DNA from: Fidelibacterota bacterium 46_43
GTDB taxonomy: Bacteria > Fidelibacterota > Fidelibacteria > Fidelibacterales > Fidelibacteraceae
NCBI GenBank assembly: GCA_001509335.1
Contig: LGGY01000032.1
Span: forward strand, 1 to 6,648
Length of the DNA stretch: 6,648 nt
Reading direction: 5' to 3'
The notes under the pieces were generated by a model. The model was not told where the DNA came from, did not search any database, and saw only the letters and a list, made by a program, of their open reading frames with translations. Position numbers and translations under genes: made by a program. Every line of letters starts with the position of its first letter. Position 1 is the stretch's first letter. Shown here in pieces: positions 1 to 6,374 of this stretch.

Positions 1-305
1 CGTTCCATACTCATGGTTTCCGGCATGACCAGGATAACCCGGTATCCTTTTGCTGCTCCTACAAACGCTAATCCAATACCCGTATTACCGCTGGTTGCTT
101 CAATAATAACGCTCCCCGGTCCGATAAGTCCACGCTCCTCGGCATCTTCAATCATTGCCTTAGCCACCCGGTCTTTTACACTGGACATGGGATTGAAATA
201 CTCCAGCTTTGCCAATAAAGTGGCATATCCTTTTTCATTCAAACGGTTTATCCTGACAAGGGGCGTGTTTCCTGTCAATTTTGTAATATCATCGTGAATG
301 TTCAT
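1..305 (-). CDS. cysK: Cysteine synthase (O-acetylserine sulfhydrylase), N-terminal part, cut by window edge
   Basis: PLP-dependent enzyme that makes L-cysteine from O-acetylserine and sulfide in the cytoplasm. Reading the minus strand from ATG at 305-303 gives 101 complete residues with no stop, then runs off the left edge. The family landmarks appear in order: TGNTPLV (residues 11-17), the PLP-lysine motif SSVKDR with Lys44 as the expected Schiff-base lysine, the substrate-binding loop TSGNTG (71-76) and PETMSMER (95-102). A good ribosome site, AGAGGAAA, lies about 7 bases before the ATG and fixes the start. The gene is divergent from the VCBS-repeat gene. The N-terminal half cannot separate CysK from CysM or a cystathionine beta-synthase-like paralogue, so the symbol is tentative; membership of the family is secure. 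Confidence 0.93.
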   Translation of the reverse strand, partial: MNIHDDITKLTGNTPLVRINRLNEKGYATLLAKLEYFNPMSSVKDRVAKAMIEDAEERGLIGPGSVIIEATSGNTGIGLAFVGAAKGYRVILVMPETMSME

Positions 306-310
306 AACAT

Positions 311-318
311 TTCCTCTT
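311..318 (-). promoter_or_regulatory. Ribosome binding site of the cysteine synthase gene
   Basis: The minus strand reads AGAGGAAA here, a strong purine-rich Shine-Dalgarno match. Its GAGG core sits 7 bases before the ATG at 305-303. It supports this start over any internal methionine. Confidence 0.7.
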
Positions 319-388
319 TCTTTGATCTGAATATACAAAGTTTAAGATTCACCGGTGTAAATTGTGTAAGGCAGTGAAAACAATATTA

Positions 389-416
389 ATCATAAGCAGG
401 GTTCGTTAAATTTTAA
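389..416 (-). promoter_or_regulatory. Candidate sigma70-like promoter for the cysteine synthase gene
   Basis: On the minus strand a TTAAAA hexamer (416-411) is followed after 16 bases by TATGAT (394-389). These match the classical -35 and -10 consensus at 4/6 and 5/6. This would give a leader of about 75-80 bases. The region is AT-rich, where such matches occur by chance, and members of the Bacteroidota use a different promoter consensus, so this is weak. Confidence 0.22.
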
Positions 417-421
417 ACGAA
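402..421. promoter_or_regulatory. AT-rich 20-bp imperfect palindrome between divergent genes (operator candidate)
   Basis: TTCGTT at 402-407 is matched by AACGAA at 416-421, and 16 of the 20 positions are palindromic. It lies between the divergent cysteine synthase and VCBS-repeat genes. It overlaps the possible minus-strand -35 hexamer and ends just before the possible plus-strand -35, so it is placed where a repressor could affect either gene. No regulator is identifiable from the window. Confidence 0.25.
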
Positions 422-426
422 ATGAA

Positions 427-453
427 TTGGACGCATGTATGGGGAATTACAAT
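427..453 (+). promoter_or_regulatory. Weak candidate promoter for the VCBS-repeat gene
   Basis: TTGGAC (427-432) and TACAAT (448-453, 5/6 match to TATAAT) are separated by 15 bases, which is shorter than optimal. The leader would be about 70 bases and would include the heptad array at 482-516. Chance occurrence is quite possible. Confidence 0.18.
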
Positions 454-481
454 AAAAACATTAATTATCAGAAATAACCGG

Positions 482-516
482 TTCAGTTTTCAGTGTTCAG
501 TAAACAGTCTTCAGTA
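482..516 (+). repeat. Tandem degenerate heptad array, five units of TTCAGTN
   Basis: Units start at exactly 7-base spacing at 482, 489, 496, 503 and 510. Four begin TTCAGT and the fourth is AACAGT. The array ends about 15 bases before the start codon of the VCBS-repeat gene, so it would be in the transcribed leader. A second array with the same 7-base period and the same AGT core lies at 4861-4922. Confidence 0.75.
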
Positions 517-530
517 ACAAAAAAAGGGCA

Positions 531-2504
531 ATGATGAAATATCTTTTCAAAACATTAACGTTCATTCTTCTTTTGCACATTATGCTTATTGCGCAGCCAT
601 GGCAACAAAATGATGCCATTTTTAATCCCAGTGGGGTACCCAGTCTGATGTTTTCCCATCCCCGTTTTATCGACTTGGATGAGGATGGGGATTTTGATAT
701 GATATTAGGGAATATGAGTGATAAACCTCTTTATCTTGAGAATATTGGAACAGCATCGTCTCCTAAATTTCAGGTTGGTTCAAGCGATATTTTTTCCCTG
801 GTTTCTTCATTAGATGCAGAAACGGGTGTAATGGCCGATATAAACGGGGATGGAAAAGCTGATTTCATTACAGGTGGATATACCGGACTCCATCTCTATA
901 AAAATATAGGTGTTCCTGAATTCCCCATGTTTGTGAAAGAAGAAGGATATTTCTCCGGAATTAATGCCGGATCTTATCCTGTACCTGATTTGGGAGACGT
1001 AGACGACGATGGTGATTTGGATTTGGTATTAGGATTCAGTGAAGACGGTTCGGTAAAAATATTTTTTAACACAGGGACGGATTCCGTGGCCCAATTTTCA
1101 GACAATAATACCCTTTTTATCGGGGATGTGGGACTCTATGCATATCCGGTATTTTGCGATATGGATACCGATGGTGACCTGGATATCCTCATAGGCCGCG
1201 ACGGACACGGGTTTGCCTATTATAGAAATACCGGGGATGCTGCAAATGGTGTCTGGTATCCCGATGCAATCCCTTTTGACGGAATCGGGAGCGATACGTA
1301 TTTCAACTCGCCGGGGGTTGCAGATTTAAACGGAGACGGAAAATTGGACCTTGTTTACGGTTCAGGATCAGGGCCTCTGAATTACTTTCAGAATACAGGT
1401 ACGGCACAAACACCCGCCTGGTCACGAAATACAACCCTTTTTGGCGGTACCTTGGATGTCGGCGGGGCTTCTAACCCCGTTTTTTACGACTATGATTTTG
1501 ACGGGGACCAGGATTTGTTCAGTGGAAGCAATCTGGGCGATATCAAATATTATGAAAATACAGGGACCGCTAATTCTCCGGCATGGAAAGAAAAAAGCAG
1601 TTCTTTTTCGGGATTAAAGCATTCTATCTATGCTTCTGTGGCAATCGGAGACGTCAATCAGGATAGTCTCCCCGATGCCATCGTAGGTGATTTAAGCGGC
1701 AATCTTTATTTCCATAAAAATACCGGAAGCGGCTTTATTTTCCAAAGTGATGTCCTGTCACATATCTCCCTTGGCGGCTGGTCTGTACCTCGACTGGTGG
1801 ATATGGATGATGACGGAGATCTGGATCTGGTTGCCGGAAATGAAGATGGAAATCTGTTTTATTTTGAGAATCAGGGGACACCTGATAATCCCGACTGGGT
1901 GGAAATTTCAGACTATTTCAATGGTATTGATGTAGGATCCAACTGTGTCCCGTCTGTTTCAGATTTTACCGGAAATGGCAGGTTGGACATCCTTACGGGA
2001 AATATGTGGCGGGAATTGAATTTCTTTACCTTTCAGGACAGCGTGTGGAAAGAAGATACAACCTTTTTTGCCGGAATTGTTTGTGGACAAAATACAGCGC
2101 CGGCTTTGCTCGATATGGATGGGGACGGAGATCAGGACCTGGTTCTGGGATGTTATGAAGGAACATTCAGTTATTATGAAAACCTGGCCGGTACCACAAG
2201 CCTGACGGATCAACACATAATTCTCCCGGATGATTTTGGGTTGAAAAACTATCCCAACCCCTTTAACGCCTCTACAACAATTGAATTTGCCCTTTCCATG
2301 GCAACCCCCGCCTCTCTTGCGATCTTTGATCTGAGGGGTCGTGAGATCCGTTCCTGGCGGTTTTCCATACTTGGTGAGGGTGTCCATGTCCTGAATTGGG
2401 ACGGTTTCATGCAGGATGGCTCTCCGGCAGGTTCCGGTGTCTATATTTATCAGATACGTACCCCGGAACGAGTTTCATCCAAAAAAATGATTCTTTTAAA
2501 GTAG
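531..2504 (+). CDS. Secreted VCBS/FG-GAP repeat protein with C-terminal sorting domain
   Basis: Exported 657-residue protein, probably cell-surface or released; substrate unknown. Residues 1-21 form a signal peptide: Lys3 and Lys7, a hydrophobic core, and a likely cut after LIA before QPW. Ten calcium-loop motifs of the DxDxDGDxD type start near residues 48, 103, 156, 210, 265, 320, 374, 424, 478 and 528, about 54 residues apart. Most are followed by an aromatic strand and an NTGTA-like turn, as in VCBS/FG-GAP beta-propeller blades. Loops 7 (DVNQDSLPD) and 9 (DFTGNGRLD) are degenerate. Residues 570-657 form a sorting-type domain: NYPNPFNASTTIEF, then FDLRGREI, then SGVYIYQI and the end KKMILLK. 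In relatives such domains direct type IX-like secretion. ATG at 531 and 534 are both possible. The weak AAGGG at 524-528 is 2 and 5 bases away respectively, which favours 534. No terminator is visible downstream. Confidence 0.93.
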   Translation: MMKYLFKTLTFILLLHIMLIAQPWQQNDAIFNPSGVPSLMFSHPRFIDLDEDGDFDMILGNMSDKPLYLENIGTASSPKFQVGSSDIFSLVSSLDAETGVMADINGDGKADFITGGYTGLHLYKNIGVPEFPMFVKEEGYFSGINAGSYPVPDLGDVDDDGDLDLVLGFSEDGSVKIFFNTGTDSVAQFSDNNTLFIGDVGLYAYPVFCDMDTDGDLDILIGRDGHGFAYYRNTGDAANGVWYPDAIPFDGIGSDTYFNSPGVADLNGDGKLDLVYGSGSGPLNYFQNTGTAQTPAWSRNTTLFGGTLDVGGASNPVFYDYDFDGDQDLFSGSNLGDIKYYENTGTANSPAWKEKSSSFSGLKHSIYASVAIGDVNQDSLPDAIVGDLSGNLYFHKNTGSGFIFQSDVLSHISLGGWSVPRLVDMDDDGDLDLVAGNEDGNLFYFENQGTPDNPDWVEISDYFNGIDVGSNCVPSVSDFTGNGRLDILTGNMWRELNFFTFQDSVWKEDTTFFAGIVCGQNTAPALLDMDGDGDQDLVLGCYEGTFSYYENLAGTTSLTDQHIILPDDFGLKNYPNPFNASTTIEFALSMATPASLAIFDLRGREIRSWRFSILGEGVHVLNWDGFMQDGSPAGSGVYIYQIRTPERVSSKKMILLK

Positions 2505-2524
2505 AATAGATAAAGAATAAATCG

Positions 2525-2911
2525 ATGGTTGACATTATCAATGTCAAAAGGTATAAAAAAGGGCTTAAAGCAAGAATCCGCTATATTCACGGAGTATGGG
2601 GAAATGCCGTGAATTATGCCTTTTATGAGGATGCTATCCGCTATGCATCTGAAACAGATAAAGGACTCCCCCAATTCTATCTTCTGCTTGACAACAGTGA
2701 AATTATTGGATGTGCCGCATTGATTACCAATGATTTTGTCAACCGCCATGATCTGTATGCCCGGGTCGTCTGCTTTTATGCAGATAAAGCCTACAAGAGG
2801 AATCAATTCGGGAGTCTGTTACTTGACCATGCAGTACAATACGCTGGAAATGCCGGCTTTCACGCGGCAAGATTTATTATCATGAACTCTAAGGAAGGAA
2901 CCATACGATGA
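2525..2911 (+). pseudogene. GNAT-family N-acetyltransferase, C-terminally truncated, probable remnant
   Basis: GNAT enzymes transfer an acetyl group from acetyl-CoA to an amine; the substrate here is unknown. The 128-residue frame keeps the first part of the fold: an N-terminal helix with IHGVWGN (21-27), strands FYLLLDNSEIIGCAALITND (51-70), HDLY (75-78) and the acetyl-CoA loop region YKRNQFGSLLLDHA (90-103). The loop has Gln where relatives usually have the central Gly (RGxGxG). After GFH (111-113) the sequence stops resembling the family: the last strands and the YEKYGF-type segment are missing, and the frame ends at a TGA overlapping the next start codon (ATGA). In another frame, 2863-2892 reads RGKIYYHEL then stop, which resembles the C-terminal SRIYxKEL-like strand of this family. 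I infer an internal out-of-frame deletion of roughly 30 codons. It starts 20 bases after the VCBS gene stop and has no clear ribosome site. It may be dead, or a shortened protein still translated to couple the peptidase gene. Confidence 0.65.
2891..2899 (+). promoter_or_regulatory. Ribosome binding site of the S9 peptidase gene
   Basis: AAGGAAGGA lies inside the end of the GNAT frame, with its AGGAAGG core about 9 bases before the ATG at 2908. It is strong enough to start the peptidase independently of the upstream frame and supports that start. Confidence 0.65.
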
Positions 2912-4875
2912 GTAAACAGGAAAAACATGTAATCCCTGAGGATATCTATGATCTGCAGTTCCCATCGGATCCGCAAATTTCTCCGGATGGTAAGAAAGTT
3001 ATTTTTGTAAAAAAGTGGATCCATAAGAAAGAACAGAAATATTATTCCAATCTGTATTCTGTAGATACCTCAAGGGGCACAGTGGTGCAATTCACCCGGG
3101 GTGATCAAAAGGATATCAAACCCCGCTGGAGCCGTAATGGAAAACAACTGCTTTTTATCCGTTCTACTAAAGATAAGTCTGAATTGTTGTCCTTTTATGG
3201 TGGATTGGGAGAACCCATGCCATTGATTAGTCTGGAGGATGGCGATATCCAGGATCTGGCATTCTCTCCGGATGATAAATGGGTCGCGGTTCTCATTCAA
3301 AAATATGACGTGTCAGGTGAAGAGCGCAAAAAAGAACCCCTGAAACGGGATATTGACAGACTTTTTTATCGTCTTGACGGAGAAGGTTACCGCCAAAAAA
3401 GAGCCGTCCAGCTGTTTATCGTAAAAAGCAGGGGTGGCAGACTTATCCCCATCACGGATGTCCCCCGGGATGTAACGGACTTTGCCTGGAATCATGATGG
3501 GACAGGCATCTATTATGTAACGAATGACCATGAAGATCCGGACAGACACATGGATGAAGAGTCTATTTTCTTTTATTCACTAAAGGAAAAACGACATGTT
3601 CGAATCGAAAAACCGGCTGGACCCATTGGATGGGTTCAGACTGATCCTGAAGGTAAATATCTCTATTTTGCAGGTCATTTTAAACCGGGTCACAGCTGGG
3701 GGGCTGTCAATTCGGAAATTCAGCAGTTGCTTCTGGAAACCGGAGAAATCCATTCATTGACTGCTTCTTTGGACAGGACAACAGATATGGTAACCCTGGG
3801 GGATATAACGCCATCTTTTGTCAAGCAGAAAGCCCTTTTTCAAACCCCGGAAGACTTTTTATTCATTATTTCTTCCGAAGGTGCCAATCCTTTGTTGAAA
3901 TACAATATTCCGTCCGGAGAAATCACACCTCTTTTAGACGGGCCCGAATGTGTAGTGTCTTTCAGCATGTCCCGTGATGGAAAAAACATTGCCGTGCACC
4001 TTGCCCAAATGGAAAGACCTGATGAAATCTGGCTCCTGGAGCTGAACAGTGAAAAACATTTTCGCCGGATTACTTTTTTGAATGACGAATATATGAATTC
4101 GATTTCCTGCAATGTTCCGGAAGAATATCATATTCCATCGGACAATGCTGTCATTCAAAGCTGGCTTTTAAAACCACCGGGGTTCAGTTCCAATAAAAAG
4201 TATCCTCTGTTGCTTCAGATTCATGGTGGACCTCGAGCTCAATACGGTTATACCTGGTTTCATGAAATGCATGTCTTTGCAGCAGCCGGGTTTGTGGTAC
4301 TGTATACAAATCCCCAGGGGAGCCAGGGATATGGTCATACCTTTGCCGATGCCATCACAGGCAAATGGGCTGAACCGGCCATGAATGATTTGATGGCTGC
4401 CATGGATTATATCCTTGAACTGGGTTTTGTCGATCCGGAACAGTGTTTTGTAACAGGAGGGAGTTATGGCGGTTACATGACAAACTGGGTTGTATCACAC
4501 ACCAACCGGTTCAAAGGGGCAGTTACCCAAAGATCTATTTGTGATCTGTCATCCTTTTTTGGCACATCCGATACAGGATGGGATCTGGAAGCAGATTTTC
4601 ATGATGTCCCCTGGAAAAATACGGAACTCTATAAAAAATGGTCTCCCATTACGTATGCGGATAAAATTGAAACACCTCTTTGTATCATTCATTCCGAAAA
4701 GGATCTCCGGTGCCCCGTTGAACAGGCAGAACAGCTTTTTGTCCGGTTGAAATACGATAAAAAGCCGGTCAGACTGGTTCTTTTTCCCGAAGAATCTCAT
4801 GGTTTAAGTCGCGGAGGCCGTCCGGATAGACGTGTTGAACGATTGAAAATAATGCTTGAGGAGTTTAGAGTTTAG
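2908..4875 (+). CDS. S9-family serine peptidase (acylaminoacyl-peptidase / prolyl oligopeptidase type)
   Basis: 655-residue hydrolase of short peptides, probably cytoplasmic because there is no signal peptide. Residues about 1-400 form a propeller built of PD40/TolB-like repeats: ISPDGKKVIF (24-33), WSRNGKQLLF (74-83), FSPDDKWVAV (119-128), WNHDGTGIYY (194-203) and MSRDGKNIAV (354-363). Residues about 415-655 form the alpha/beta hydrolase domain, with HGGP (439-442), the NPQGSQGYG stretch from residue 468, and nucleophile motif GGSYGG with Ser519. Asp599 (EKDLRCP) and His631 (ESHGLSR) complete the expected triad with normal spacing, so the enzyme should be active. Subfamily S9C fits best; exact specificity (N-acylated versus unblocked peptides) cannot be read. 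The start overlaps the GNAT stop as ATGA and has a strong ribosome site. The last codons (EFRV, stop) fall inside the heptad array, so the C-terminus may be repeat-derived. Confidence 0.95.
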   Translation: MSKQEKHVIPEDIYDLQFPSDPQISPDGKKVIFVKKWIHKKEQKYYSNLYSVDTSRGTVVQFTRGDQKDIKPRWSRNGKQLLFIRSTKDKSELLSFYGGLGEPMPLISLEDGDIQDLAFSPDDKWVAVLIQKYDVSGEERKKEPLKRDIDRLFYRLDGEGYRQKRAVQLFIVKSRGGRLIPITDVPRDVTDFAWNHDGTGIYYVTNDHEDPDRHMDEESIFFYSLKEKRHVRIEKPAGPIGWVQTDPEGKYLYFAGHFKPGHSWGAVNSEIQQLLLETGEIHSLTASLDRTTDMVTLGDITPSFVKQKALFQTPEDFLFIISSEGANPLLKYNIPSGEITPLLDGPECVVSFSMSRDGKNIAVHLAQMERPDEIWLLELNSEKHFRRITFLNDEYMNSISCNVPEEYHIPSDNAVIQSWLLKPPGFSSNKKYPLLLQIHGGPRAQYGYTWFHEMHVFAAAGFVVLYTNPQGSQGYGHTFADAITGKWAEPAMNDLMAAMDYILELGFVDPEQCFVTGGSYGGYMTNWVVSHTNRFKGAVTQRSICDLSSFFGTSDTGWDLEADFHDVPWKNTELYKKWSPITYADKIETPLCIIHSEKDLRCPVEQAEQLFVRLKYDKKPVRLVLFPEESHGLSRGGRPDRRVERLKIMLEEFRV

Positions 4876-4922
4876 AGTTAAGAGTTGAGAGTAGAGAGTT
4901 TGAGTTATGAGTTTTGAGTAGG
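4861..4922 (+). repeat. Tandem degenerate heptad array, nine units of GAGTTNN type
   Basis: Units begin at 4861, 4868, 4875, 4882, 4889, 4896, 4902, 4909 and 4916. All are 7 bases long except the 6-base unit at 4896, and all start with GAGT. The first two are identical (GAGTTTA); later ones diverge after GAGT. The array contains the last codons and stop of the S9 peptidase gene and ends directly against a GC-rich hairpin. The period and AGT core match the array at 482-516. Confidence 0.8.
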
Positions 4923-4943
4923 GGCGGATCCGTGTGTCCGCCC
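4921..4943. repeat. GC-rich hairpin between convergent genes (palindromic element or weak terminator)
   Basis: GGGCGGA (4922-4928) and TCCGCCC (4937-4943) form a perfect 7-bp stem around an 8-base loop, extendable by one G-T pair. It lies between the ends of the convergent peptidase and acetyltransferase genes, the right place for a two-way terminator. Neither strand has a U-run after the stem, so it is not a standard intrinsic terminator. Its GC richness in an AT-rich gap suggests a dispersed palindromic repeat. Confidence 0.6.
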
Positions 4944-4946
4944 GAA

Positions 4947-4974
4947 TGATTAATTTGAGGGTTGATTAATTTGA
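4947..4974 (+). repeat. 12-bp direct repeat TGATTAATTTGA, two copies
   Basis: Identical copies at 4947-4958 and 4963-4974 are separated by GGGT, giving a 16-base period. The repeat lies between the hairpin and the end of the acetyltransferase gene, on the 3' side of both flanking genes. An operator role is therefore unlikely; local duplication is the simplest explanation. Confidence 0.6.
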
Positions 4975-4986
4975 ACGCCGCTCTGC

Positions 4987-5697
4987 TCAGGATTCATGAA
5001 TTCTCAAGATTCCCCTCGCCCGGTCAATTTCTTCCCGTGTAAAGCCAAAATACTGGGATAAATACTTGTTCGCTTTGTCTATATCGTAGCTTTTTTGAAC
5101 ACTATGAGCATCGGTAAAACGGACATAGTCGTCATTGATGTACAAAATGCTGTTATCTACAATCCGTGAGGCGACAAGGGCTGAAATATAATCGTAGGAA
5201 CGGATCCAATGATGAATAAACAGGCGGTCACCAACTGGTTCGGGTGTAAAAGTATAGCGCACTTTACAGTTTCGTGAGTCTAAAGAATACAATGCATATA
5301 CCCCGTTCTGCTTTGATAATTCGTAATCCAAAACCCCATTTGTTCCATAATCACTACCCTTTTCTTTCAAACATAAGGGTGAGTATAACAAATATCCCGG
5401 ATCAACCAGATAGGATTGATCTCTGATAGAAAAAATGACAGCATAGTGTGGAAAAGAATTCCTTCCGGTATGAACCGAGACAGGCCAGGCCGGATAACCA
5501 TTCACCCGCAATGCCTTCATAACCGTATAATTCAACGAAAAACAGGTCCCCCCCCGACCTGATTGGAGAAATTCGGATATCAATATCTCCGGAGAACGGA
5601 GCCTTTGATGCCTTTTCAACGGAAGCCGGAGTATTTTTGAAAGATTTTCATAAGGAATTTCAGAAAAATCCTCTAAAAGGGTATTGATCGTATTCAC
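4987..5697 (-). CDS. Arylamine N-acetyltransferase-like protein (Cys-His-Asp triad)
   Basis: Members of this family transfer an acyl group from acyl-CoA to arylamines, hydrazines or related amines through an acyl-cysteine. From the chosen GTG start the protein has 236 residues. It shows FSEIPYENLSKI (11-22), the nucleophile loop RGGTCFSLN (48-56) with Cys52, FPHYAVIF (82-89) with His84, and YLVDPGY (96-102) with Asp99. The spacing agrees with the NAT triad. FSLN replaces the classic FELN and VDPGY replaces VDVGF, so this is a divergent branch, and the first helix of typical NATs is absent. I prefer GTG at 5697 because GTGA overlaps the upstream stop by 4 bases and AGAAAGG lies 7 bases before it. 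The ATG at 5721 would add 8 residues but has no ribosome site. A run of eight G encodes the residues just before the catalytic Cys. The natural substrate is unknown. Confidence 0.88.
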   Translation of the reverse strand: MNTINTLLEDFSEIPYENLSKILRLPLKRHQRLRSPEILISEFLQSGRGGTCFSLNYTVMKALRVNGYPAWPVSVHTGRNSFPHYAVIFSIRDQSYLVDPGYLLYSPLCLKEKGSDYGTNGVLDYELSKQNGVYALYSLDSRNCKVRYTFTPEPVGDRLFIHHWIRSYDYISALVASRIVDNSILYINDDYVRFTDAHSVQKSYDIDKANKYLSQYFGFTREEIDRARGILRIHES

Positions 5698-6374
5698 GGG
5701 ATAACCTTTCTTAAAACACATACCAGCGGGCCGAATTTTAGACGAATTTTCATCTGTACCGGAAGAGGTGGAATACTTTCCGATATCCAGATGGCAAGAT
5801 CCGATTCATCTTCAAAGACCTCCCGAAAATTCTTATCCGGTTTATAAACCAGAGTTGGATAGGTCCCCGCAGGACTGTTGATAATATCCTTTTCCTTCTT
5901 GTACAGGCGAAAGGGAACAGCTACACTATCTTTCCGGTCCCAAAGACTCACAGTTACAGAATCAGTGGAAAAATATAGAGAATCCAACAACATGATCATA
6001 GTTGTATATTCATCACGGACAGGATATTTCAGTTTTTCCGTATCAATCATTTCAACATCAAATGTGCGTCGACTGTGATATTTTCCTTCGTGGATTCGCT
6101 TGTCATATTTAAGAGTATGGTAAGTAGGATATGATGCAACAATCCGGGTAGTATCTCTGACTTTATAAAAAGTGTCAACAAAACCGGACGAGTGTATAAT
6201 AAATGAAGCAAATACTCTATCTTCTTGATAATCAACAACTAAACTGGCATTTCCTCCAGGGATTCCACGGAAATAAATATCAAAAAGATATTCATTTGCA
6301 CACAGTGAATCAGAGAGCAGCAAAAGAATTAAGGTAAAAGATATGAGGTATTGCTTAATTCTTTTCAAGATCAT
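5694..6374 (-). CDS. DUF3108-family exported protein
   Basis: 226-residue protein of unknown function, expected to lie in the periplasm or at the outer membrane. Residues 1-26 look like a signal peptide: KRIKQ, then a leucine-rich core, ending LCA before NEY. Cys25 is not in a good lipobox (DSLC), so signal peptidase I cleavage is more likely. The mature part is beta-rich and matches the DUF3108 pattern as I know it: an N-terminal FRGIPGGNASLVVD segment (35-49) and a C-terminal half with PAGTYPTLVYKP (168-179) and LAIWISESIPPLPVQMK (193-209). The ATG at 6374 is inside the end of the ABC transporter gene (20-base overlap). A longer open frame to 6515 exists but would bury the signal peptide. 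TTG at 6368 is an alternative start with GGA 6 bases upstream. The stop overlaps the acetyltransferase GTG start. Confidence 0.82.
   Translation of the reverse strand: MILKRIKQYLISFTLILLLLSDSLCANEYLFDIYFRGIPGGNASLVVDYQEDRVFASFIIHSSGFVDTFYKVRDTTRIVASYPTYHTLKYDKRIHEGKYHSRRTFDVEMIDTEKLKYPVRDEYTTMIMLLDSLYFSTDSVTVSLWDRKDSVAVPFRLYKKEKDIINSPAGTYPTLVYKPDKNFREVFEDESDLAIWISESIPPLPVQMKIRLKFGPLVCVLRKVIP

Noticed and set aside
13..297. Plus-strand open frame of 94 residues
   Set aside because: It is the antisense shadow of the cysteine synthase gene, which has all family motifs and a ribosome site on the minus strand.
1959..2387. Minus-strand open frame of 142 residues inside the VCBS gene
   Set aside because: Low-complexity shadow of the coding strand, with no recognisable motif or ribosome site; the plus-strand frame clearly encodes the repeats and sorting domain.
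2450..2806. Minus-strand open frame of 118 residues opposite the GNAT gene
   Set aside because: The plus strand shows GNAT family motifs; the opposite frame has no family signature and spans two genes.
4861..4922. Possible CRISPR array
   Set aside because: Units are only 7 bases, contiguous and degenerate, with no spacers and no cas genes nearby.
4921..4943. Standard intrinsic terminator
   Set aside because: The stem is good, but no U-run follows it on either strand.
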